From an uncultured Fretibacterium sp. (GTDB taxonomy: Bacteria; Synergistota; Synergistia; Synergistales; Aminobacteriaceae): a stretch of DNA of 7,003 nucleotides. This document shows positions 1-5,442 of the stretch, one piece after another. Each line of letters starts with the position of its first letter. Positions within the stretch are counted from its first letter, which is position 1. The notes under the pieces were generated by a model. That model did no database searches and was not told where the DNA came from. It was given only the letters and a program-made list of their open reading frames with translations. A program made the position numbers and the translations under genes. The stretch spans positions 1 through 7,003 of the forward strand of contig NZ_CALHIQ010000015.1 in NCBI RefSeq assembly GCF_938030725.1, given 5' to 3'.

Positions 1-3000
1 TGCCTCTGCGTGACCCTCCGCGGGGTGGCTTCTGCCACCTCGATGCCCTTCCAGGAACAGCCGGACTCGCCAGGTGAGCTTGTACGCCGCCGGAATGAAG
101 ACCATCGCCAAAGATCCACCCGCCAGCAGCCCGCCGATGGCGACCACCGCGATGGGAAGCTTCATCTCGGCCCCGCGCCCCGTCGAGAGCAGGGGGATCA
201 GGGAGACGACGGACGTGACGACCGCCATGACCAGGGACTTGAAGCGCACCACACAGGCCTCCTCGATGGCCTCGTAGGGGTGCTTGCCCTGTCCCCTCAG
301 GACCTCGGCGTAATCCACGATGACGATGGCGTTGTTGACCACCATGCCCACCAGCATGATCATGCCGATGATGGCGAAGATCGAGATGTTGACGCCTGTG
401 ACGATCAGGGCCGGCACCACACCGATGGCCGCCATGGGCACCGTGAAGAGGATGACCGCCGCGTAGGTCCAGGACTCCAGGATGGCCGCCACCACCAGGT
501 AGGTGATGACGATGGCGATGACGAGGGTGCGGATCAGCTCGGCGAACTCCTCCGCCATGTCCTCGGCCTCGCCGCCGAAGGAGATCGAGACGCCCTCGGG
601 CAGGGTCATGGCATCCGTTATCTCCTTCATGCGCGCGTTGCCTTCACCCGTCGTGATGTAGCGCACGCGGCCCGTCACGGGCACGATGCGGACGCGGTTC
701 TTGCGCTGGATCTCCGTCGGCGCATCGCCCCAGATAACGTTCGCCATCTCGTCCAGGGGCACCAGGCCGCTGCCCGTCATGACGGGCAGCTCATGCACCT
801 TGAAGATGTCCCCGGCCTTCTCTCGGCTCAGGCGCGCCTTGATGTCGTACTCGTAGCCCTCCTGGCGGAACTTTCCCGAATTCATGCCGATGAGGTAGCC
901 GCGGACGATGCGCGCCAGGTCTGCAATGTTGAGCCCCAGGGGCGAGAGGCGCCAGCGGATGGGCTCCACCCGAAGCTCCGGCTTGCCCAGCTCCATCCCG
1001 ATGGAGAGGTCGCGCACGCCCGGCACCTTACGCCCACGGGCACGAATCTCTTCAGCCACCGAGTAGAGCACGTTCAGGTCCGTCCCCTTGACCTCAATGG
1101 AGATAGGGTCACTGAAGCCGGCGCGGGTGGCCGACACGGAGTACTCCACGCCGGGAAGCGTCGCGAGGAAGGGACGAATCCGGTCCGCGATCTCCTGGGT
1201 GGAGGGCCGCCCCTCCTCCGCGTTGACGAGGTAGAGGCTGATTTCCGCCTGATTGAGGGATTGGCTGCGCATGGACCCCGCCACGCTCGAGACGACGCTG
1301 CGGATCCACTTGCGGTCCTCCATCCCATTGATGAAGGCCTCGACCTGCTCCAGGACGCCCTGCGTCCGGGTGAGGGAAACGTTGTTGTCCAGCGTCACGG
1401 AGATGCGGATCGTCCCGTCGTCCGACTCCGGCATGAACTGGGTTCCGATGAAACCGCCCAGCTTGAGCGACCCCCAGGTCATCAGGAGCACCAGGAGGAC
1501 CGTGCAGGCCGGGAAGCGCATGGCCCCCTTCAGCAGGAAGATGAAGAGGTCGCGGAACCCGTCGAAGAGCCAGTTCCACCACCCCGTCAGGATACGGCCC
1601 ATGAGAGGCAGCCCCGCGTCGCCCTCCTGCTTCCTGATGCGCGCCGCCATGCAGGGCGTGACGGCCATCGTCACCCACAGCGAGAAGATCGTGGCGTAGA
1701 CGATCGTGACGGCGTAGGGCCTGAGGAACTGGCCCGATATCGTGTTCATCATGGCCACGGGCATGAACACGCCGAGGTTCGTCAGGACGCCCGCCAGGAC
1801 GGAGACCGATATCTCCACCGTCCCGTCCTCCGCCGCCTTGAAGGGGTCGCAGCCCATGTCGCGGTAGCGGTAGATGTTCTGGATGATGAGGATGGCGTTC
1901 ATCACCAGCGTGCCCATGGAGAGGGCCAGCCCCAGGGTGCTCATCAGGTTCAGCGTGTAGCCGTACATCTGGAGCGGCACGAAGGTGGCCGCAAAGGCAA
2001 CGGGCATGGAGCAGGCCACGATGAAGGTGGCCGACAGGCGCCCCAGGAAGAGGTAGATCACCAGGGCCGTCAGCAGGATGCCGATGCCCGTGTCCCGAAC
2101 GATGTTCTTGACGGCGGACTCCACGTAGGAGGTGTCGTCCTGGGTGTATTCGTAGGTGAAGTCGGGGTAGTCCTTCATCAGGCGCGCCAACTGGCGCTTG
2201 ATCTCTACGCCGGCCTTCACGACGTCCGCGTTGGAGCTGGGGCTGACGCGCAGCAGCACCACGGGGTTGCCGTTGGCGCGGGCAAGGCTGCGCTGGTCCT
2301 CCTCCGCGTCCACCACCTGTCCCAGCATGGAGAGCCGCACCGGCTGCCCTTTGGACGTGGGGATCAGGATGTTCTCCAGCTGCTCCACGTCGTTGAACTC
2401 GCCCACAAGGCGTAGAGAGACCTCGTCCTTCCTCTGGGTGATGTAGCCGATGGGCGTGGTCTGGTTGTTGGCCGCCACCACGTTGCAGACCTGAAGGTAG
2501 TTGATGCCATACTCGTTGAGCGCGGAGGGGTCCAGCAGGATCTGGATCTGGCGGTCCCGGCCTCCGGAGACGTAGGCCTGCCCCACGCCGTCGACGCGCG
2601 ACACGATGGGCTGGATGCGGTCCTCAATGACCTTCTTCGCCGTCTTCTCCGGCATGGAGTCCGTGGCAAAGGCGATGGTGAGGAAGGGCTGGGAGCTGAT
2701 GTCGAACTTCGTGCAGACGGGATCGTCCGCGCCGTCCGGAAGGTCCGGGATCGCGGCCTTGACCTCGTTGTTGACGTTCAAGAGCGCCAGGTCCTGATTC
2801 GTCCCGGACTCCATCTCCACGGCGACCATGGACACGCCGTCCTGGGAGTAGCTGGTGAGGGACTTCAGGTTGTCCACGTCGGCCAGCTCGTCCTCGATCC
2901 TCTTGGTCACCAGCTGTTCGATCTCGTTGGGGCCTGCGCCGTCGTAGGCAGTCCGCACCAGGACGAAGGGCAGCTCCACGTCCGGGTAGAGCGTCACGCC

Positions 3001-3099
3001 CAGCGTGAAGTAGCTGCTGACGCCCAGCAGGACCCAGACGACCACCGAACAGGCCGTGAAAACGGGGTGGTAGATGCAGAAGCGGACAAAACTTCTCAT
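1..3099 (-). CDS. RND efflux permease, HAE/AcrB-like (3' end cut by window edge)
   Basis: Inner-membrane pump subunit of a tripartite exporter. I read 1033 codons from ATG 3099-3097 with no stop; AcrB-like proteins are about 1030-1050 residues, so only the end of the cytosolic tail is missing. The layout is classic: TM1 at about residues 10-30, a porter domain with YPDVELP, TM2-TM6 at about 330-480, a second porter half, then TM8-TM12 from about 860 to 1005. TM10 carries GMVVNNAIVIVDY and TM12 ends FIPAAYK. GAGG (3111-3108) lies 8 nt before the ATG. It is third in a tetR-adaptor-pump operon, 18 bp after the adaptor stop. Oddity: the TM4 motif reads GTLVMNAILIIQNIYR, so the AcrB Asp407/Asp408 positions are Met400/Asn401, Lys940 is Asn922 and Arg971 is Lys954 by my hand alignment. 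The family call is firm; substrate and energy coupling are unknown. Confidence 0.95.
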   Translation of the reverse strand, partial: MRSFVRFCIYHPVFTACSVVVWVLLGVSSYFTLGVTLYPDVELPFVLVRTAYDGAGPNEIEQLVTKRIEDELADVDNLKSLTSYSQDGVSMVAVEMESGTNQDLALLNVNNEVKAAIPDLPDGADDPVCTKFDISSQPFLTIAFATDSMPEKTAKKVIEDRIQPIVSRVDGVGQAYVSGGRDRQIQILLDPSALNEYGINYLQVCNVVAANNQTTPIGYITQRKDEVSLRLVGEFNDVEQLENILIPTSKGQPVRLSMLGQVVDAEEDQRSLARANGNPVVLLRVSPSSNADVVKAGVEIKRQLARLMKDYPDFTYEYTQDDTSYVESAVKNIVRDTGIGILLTALVIYLFLGRLSATFIVACSMPVAFAATFVPLQMYGYTLNLMSTLGLALSMGTLVMNAILIIQNIYRYRDMGCDPFKAAEDGTVEISVSVLAGVLTNLGVFMPVAMMNTISGQFLRPYAVTIVYATIFSLWVTMAVTPCMAARIRKQEGDAGLPLMGRILTGWWNWLFDGFRDLFIFLLKGAMRFPACTVLLVLLMTWGSLKLGGFIGTQFMPESDDGTIRISVTLDNNVSLTRTQGVLEQVEAFINGMEDRKWIRSVVSSVAGSMRSQSLNQAEISLYLVNAEEGRPSTQEIADRIRPFLATLPGVEYSVSATRAGFSDPISIEVKGTDLNVLYSVAEEIRARGRKVPGVRDLSIGMELGKPELRVEPIRWRLSPLGLNIADLARIVRGYLIGMNSGKFRQEGYEYDIKARLSREKAGDIFKVHELPVMTGSGLVPLDEMANVIWGDAPTEIQRKNRVRIVPVTGRVRYITTGEGNARMKEITDAMTLPEGVSISFGGEAEDMAEEFAELIRTLVIAIVITYLVVAAILESWTYAAVILFTVPMAAIGVVPALIVTGVNISIFAIIGMIMLVGMVVNNAIVIVDYAEVLRGQGKHPYEAIEEACVVRFKSLVMAVVTSVVSLIPLLSTGRGAEMKLPIAVVAIGGLLAGGSLAMVFIPAAYKLTWRVRLFLEGHRGGRSHPAEGHAEA

Positions 3100-3117
3100 G
3101 GTATGAGCCTCGTCCCC

Positions 3118-4218
3118 CTACATCTTCTGAGCCGCGCCAGGCACGTCTCGCGTGATGGCGGCGCCCTCGTAGAGAACGCGGCTGCCGCTGACGATCAGCT
3201 CGTCGCCCGCCTTGAGGCCAGAGGTGACCACCACGCGGCCCTCTCGCCCGTCGCCCGTGGTGATGGGGACGCTGTGGGCTACGTCGCCCGACGCCAGGTA
3301 CACGGCCTGACCGCCGCTGCGGTAGATCACGACGTTGGAGGGGACGACGATGACGCCCGGCTGATGGTCCACCAGAAAGCGCCCCTCAAGGTAAGAGCCC
3401 GGCAGGATGCCGCTCTTCTCCGGCAGGCCGACGACGACGGGGTACAGGCCCGATCCCGTCTGGGCCTCCGGGCTCGTGCGCTTCACCCAGCCTGCGCTTC
3501 GCACGCCATCGACGTAGACGTCCACGGAGGTGTTCCTGTTGATCTTGAAGATGTCCTTCTTGGAAACCATGAGCTCGGCCTCCATCTCCCGCGGGTCAAC
3601 GATGGCGATGAGGGTCATCCCAGCCTCCGCCACCTCGCCCGGCTCCACGTTGCGCGCGGCCACGATGCCCTCGATGCTGGCCTTCAGTTCCGTGCGCTGA
3701 AGGGTGGACTGGGAGCTCTTCAGCTGCGCCTCGGCGGACTTCAGCGTCGCGTAGGCGGAGTCCACCTCGGACTGCGAGATTCCACCCTTGGCGTGCAGCT
3801 CCTTCAGCCGGTTGTAGTTCAGTTTCGCCTCGTCGTAGCCCGTTCGCTGCGCCTGCACCTTGGCTCCACGGTCCGCCACGATCAGGGTGACCACCGTCTG
3901 CCCCGGCTTGACGCGGTCCCCCACCTGCACGTGGACCGTGCGCACGATCTCGCGTTCGTAGGCCGTCACGTTCTGGGTGTGGGCCGACTTGCCCTGCCCG
4001 TAGTAGCTCCGCCACGTGTTCCAGTCGGATGTCTTCAGGACCTCCGTCGTGACGGGATAGACGGTTTCCGTTTCCTGTTCCAAGGAGCGCAGGTTCGCCT
4101 CGGCCTGTTCCATCTTCGCCATGACCTGGACGGTCACCAGCGCCCCCACCGCCGCCAGGGCCCCCACCCAAAGCAGCACCCGCACCTTATTCAGAACGCT
4201 CATCAACTTGCTCCACAT
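3118..4218 (-). CDS. Periplasmic adaptor (membrane-fusion protein) of RND efflux system
   Basis: Links the RND pump to an outer-membrane channel. In order (366-residue numbering): an uncleaved N-terminal membrane anchor at about 12-33 (no lipobox cysteine), a charged Gln/Glu-rich stretch at 34-52, a first lipoyl half-motif at about 86-113 (VQVGDRVKPGQTVV), an alpha-hairpin at about 120-173, a second lipoyl half at about 175-207 (VEPGEVAEAGMTLIAIVD), then beta-barrel and membrane-proximal domains. The hairpin tip has NRLKELHAKGGISQSEVDSA, resembling the R-x2-L...S docking motif for TolC-type channels. Start: AAGGAG at 4235-4230 overlaps the tetR stop and lies 11 nt before ATG 4218. An in-frame GTG at 4230 would give 370 residues but sits inside that Shine-Dalgarno sequence, so I prefer the ATG. 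TAG stop at 3118-3120. Confidence 0.93.
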   Translation of the reverse strand: MWSKLMSVLNKVRVLLWVGALAAVGALVTVQVMAKMEQAEANLRSLEQETETVYPVTTEVLKTSDWNTWRSYYGQGKSAHTQNVTAYEREIVRTVHVQVGDRVKPGQTVVTLIVADRGAKVQAQRTGYDEAKLNYNRLKELHAKGGISQSEVDSAYATLKSAEAQLKSSQSTLQRTELKASIEGIVAARNVEPGEVAEAGMTLIAIVDPREMEAELMVSKKDIFKINRNTSVDVYVDGVRSAGWVKRTSPEAQTGSGLYPVVVGLPEKSGILPGSYLEGRFLVDHQPGVIVVPSNVVIYRSGGQAVYLASGDVAHSVPITTGDGREGRVVVTSGLKAGDELIVSGSRVLYEGAAITRDVPGAAQKM

Positions 4219-4233
4219 GCGCGCACTCACTCC

Positions 4234-4986
4234 TTATCCCGCAAAACTCATAGAATCCGACCGGAGCGACAACATCGCCCCTTCTTCCGTCGCTCTCCAG
4301 CGCTCGAAGACTCCGCCTGCCTCGACCTCGCTCAACACACGAAGCGTCAAATCCTGCATGAGGGCGAGGTAGCGGCGGGACCGCTCCGTCCGCTCCACAG
4401 CGGGAAGCGCCGTGAACGACCGGACGTCGGCCCCGAAGATCGCAACGCAGAGGGACTTGGCGATCGACCGCATGACGTTCATGAGAAGGCCTGTGTCGAG
4501 GTCGCTTCGCACGAGGCCCAGCTCCTGTCCCCGCCGGACCAGCGCCTCCCTGCGCCGGAATAGATGAAGCAGGGAGCCGCGCAGCATTTTCTCCTCGCCT
4601 TCCCCGGCCTCACACTCTCCGAGCGAGAGCATCATGATCTGCCCCAGCTCCGGGTTATCCACGAAGAAGTCGAACTCGCGCTCCTGCTCCTCCCAGAGGG
4701 CCGGCCAGTACTCCTCCTCCGTTTCCGGCAGCGCCCGCTCCGGAAGCGCCCGCAGGGCGCGCTCCCCAATGTCCTGAAGCACCATGTCCAGCAACGCGTC
4801 CTTGTTCTCGAAGTAGTAATAAACGGTTCCCTTACTGACGCCGGACCGTTCGATGATCCGGTTGAACGAAGCGTTCTCCAGTCCGTGCTCGTTGAACTCG
4901 TCGACGGCTGCGTCGATCAGCGCCTGGCGTTTCTCCCCGCTCAACCCGTCACGCCTCGAAATAGCCTCCACCTCCCCATCCTTCAC
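4234..4986 (-). CDS. TetR/AcrR-family transcriptional repressor
   Basis: Probable local repressor of the efflux operon, of which it is the first gene. With the GTG start at 4986 it has 250 residues, slightly long for the family. The N-terminal helix-turn-helix domain is clear: RQALIDAAVDEF at about 20-31, then ASFNRIIERSGVSKGTVYYYF at about 39-59 followed by ENKDALL, a near-textbook TetR recognition region. Residues from about 75 on are the variable helical ligand-binding/dimer domain, with no ligand predictable. No in-frame ATG exists near the start. GTG 4986 has weak GGCGGA upstream (4 nt away) and overlaps the stop of a possible leader ORF; GTG 4971 has AAGGA 7 nt upstream and is a real alternative. 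TAA stop at 4236-4234, 15 bp before the adaptor ATG. A palindrome at the operon promoter is its likely binding site. Confidence 0.93.
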   Translation of the reverse strand: MKDGEVEAISRRDGLSGEKRQALIDAAVDEFNEHGLENASFNRIIERSGVSKGTVYYYFENKDALLDMVLQDIGERALRALPERALPETEEEYWPALWEEQEREFDFFVDNPELGQIMMLSLGECEAGEGEEKMLRGSLLHLFRRREALVRRGQELGLVRSDLDTGLLMNVMRSIAKSLCVAIFGADVRSFTALPAVERTERSRRYLALMQDLTLRVLSEVEAGGVFERWRATEEGAMLSLRSDSMSFAG

Positions 4987-5042
4987 TCCATCCGCCGTAG
5001 AACGGCGTCCTCCACTAAAAAAGCGATCAAAAACGACCGCAC
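4983..5042 (-). CDS. Possible 19-residue leader ORF coupled to tetR
   Basis: GTG at 5042-5040 is preceded by AAAGGG (5055-5050) with a 7-nt spacer. The frame is open for 19 codons, encoding a short peptide with a hydrophobic stretch (RSFLIAFLVEDAV), and ends at TGA 4985-4983. The stop overlaps the tetR GTG as GTGA, the arrangement typical of translational coupling. The same frame is open up to an ATG at 5120 inside the candidate operator, giving 45 codons with almost no 5' leader. No homology is recognisable and an open frame this short can arise by chance. Confidence 0.22.
   Translation of the reverse strand: MRSFLIAFLVEDAVLRRME
4993..5007 (-). other. Small hairpin adjacent to tetR start
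   Basis: On the minus strand CGCCG, loop TTCTA, CGGCG forms a perfect 5-bp stem ending 6 nt before GTG 4986. The 3' arm contains most of the only Shine-Dalgarno-like sequence (GGCGGA) for that start, so folding could lower tetR translation. There is no T-run after it, so it is not a terminator. The functional role is inferred. Confidence 0.35.
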
Positions 5043-5110
5043 GATCTCACCCTTTCTGTTACCGCCCGAACCCCGTGACCATCGTCCAGACCATCCGTTT
5101 CGACCGAGTG

Positions 5111-5130
5111 GTCCAACCATTAGGTTGTAC
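5111..5130. promoter_or_regulatory. Candidate TetR operator (imperfect palindrome)
   Basis: A 20-bp dyad, GTcCAACC-at/ta-GGTTGtAC, has 7 of 10 base pairs symmetric: CAACC/GGTTG arms around a 4-bp centre plus outer GT/AC. It begins 1 bp downstream of the leftward -10 box, so it covers the expected transcription start. That position and length suit a TetR-family dimer repressing its own operon. Binding by the adjacent regulator is inferred, not shown. Confidence 0.6.
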
Positions 5131-5131
5131 G

Positions 5132-5159
5132 ATTATACTGTTTTTGGGATAAAGGTCAA
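5132..5159 (-). promoter_or_regulatory. Sigma70-type promoter of the tetR-adaptor-RND operon
   Basis: On the minus strand TTGACC (5159-5154, 5/6 match to the -35 consensus), a 16-bp spacer, then a perfect TATAAT (5137-5132). Expected transcription start is about 5125, giving a leader of about 140 nt before tetR. The adaptor and pump follow with gaps too short for separate promoters, so this should drive all three. Confidence 0.8.
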
Positions 5160-5249
5160 CGGGTCTTGAGGCCCATGCGAGGACAAGGGGTAGTCGCTCC
5201 GCACGCCTGCGCCCGGTTCGCGAAGGGCGGGGCAGCGCGGGCTGCTCGG

Positions 5250-5279
5250 CCGTTCCAGGCAGGGAGTCGGGTGGAACGG
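5250..5279. repeat. 8-bp inverted repeat upstream of the folP promoter
   Basis: CCGTTCCA (5250-5257) and TGGAACGG (5272-5279) are perfect complements separated by 14 bp, ending 12 bp before the folP -35 box. A third copy of CCGTTCCA occurs at 5373-5380 in the folP leader. It could be a regulator site with widely spaced half-sites, or a stem; no T-run follows, so it is not an obvious intrinsic terminator. Confidence 0.5.
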
Positions 5280-5291
5280 TCCAACGGCTCC

Positions 5292-5320
5292 TTGCTGCGA
5301 CTGATGTTTTGCTATACAAT
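5292..5320 (+). promoter_or_regulatory. Probable sigma70 promoter of folPK
   Basis: TTGCTG (5292-5297), a 17-bp spacer and TACAAT (5315-5320, 5/6 match to consensus). An overlapping reading has TGC directly before TATACA (5313-5318), an extended -10 that could compensate for the weak -35. Expected start is about 5327, leaving a leader of about 115 nt. It is weaker than the divergent promoter. Confidence 0.55.
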
Positions 5321-5326
5321 AACGGT

Positions 5327-5442
5327 GGATGAAGCGGCCGTTTCGGTTTCGAAGGGCAGCCCTTTAGGTCCTCCGTTCCAGTGCAAAGATTTTATATCCC
5401 CTTCGGACCGCCGGCCCGCACGAAACTTCAGGAGGCAGACCA
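5327..5442 (+). promoter_or_regulatory. folP 5' leader with competing RNA pairings
   Basis: CGAAGGG (5350-5356) can pair completely with CCCTTCG (5399-5405), or its AAGGG can fold locally with CCCTT (5360-5364). GGTCC (5367-5371) complements GGACC (5405-5409), while the overlapping CCTCC (5370-5374) complements GGAGG (5431-5435) of the Shine-Dalgarno sequence. The alternatives exclude one another, as in translational switches. It does not resemble the folate-binding riboswitch classes I know, and short GC-rich matches can be chance. Confidence 0.3.
5430..5435 (+). promoter_or_regulatory. Ribosome-binding site of folP
   Basis: AGGAGG is a full Shine-Dalgarno core 7 nt before ATG 5443. It fixes the folP start and shows that the long N-terminal extension of the protein is translated. 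Confidence 0.85.

Larger units (their letters stand above)
4987..5442. other. Divergent control region between tetR operon and folPK
   Basis: 456 bp without a convincing stand-alone gene. It holds, from left to right: a hairpin next to the tetR start, a possible leader ORF, a palindromic operator candidate, a strong leftward promoter, a GC-rich spacer, an inverted 8-mer repeat, a rightward promoter, and the folP leader with its ribosome-binding site. AT content rises around 5120-5155 and 5300-5325, as expected for promoters in GC-rich DNA. No tRNA or recognisable riboswitch is visible. Confidence 0.8.

Noticed and set aside
10..2415. 801-codon open frame on the plus strand opposite the RND permease
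   Set aside because: It is antisense to a convincingly conserved gene. Its translation is His/Asp/Arg/Gly-rich and low in hydrophobics, the typical shadow of GC-rich third codon positions, with no recognisable fold or ribosome-binding site.
4228..4230. GTG 4230 as the adaptor start
   Set aside because: It lies within the AAGGAG sequence that serves the ATG at 4218 and has no well-spaced Shine-Dalgarno of its own; kept only as an alternative.
3067..4563. 498-codon plus-strand open frame opposite the adaptor and tetR
   Set aside because: Runs across two real genes and their junction, with shadow-like His/Arg/Leu composition and no domain signatures.
4564..5169. 201-codon plus-strand open frame opposite tetR and its promoter
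   Set aside because: Antisense to the clear helix-turn-helix coding region and crosses the promoter and operator; no family resemblance.
5232..5245. GCAGC-GCGG-GCTGC hairpin as a terminator
   Set aside because: Short stem with no following T-run, and no gene on either strand ends near it.
5327..5442. Tetrahydrofolate riboswitch in the folP leader
   Set aside because: I could not find the conserved sequence blocks or the long-range pseudoknot layout of the known THF riboswitches; only generic complementarity is present.
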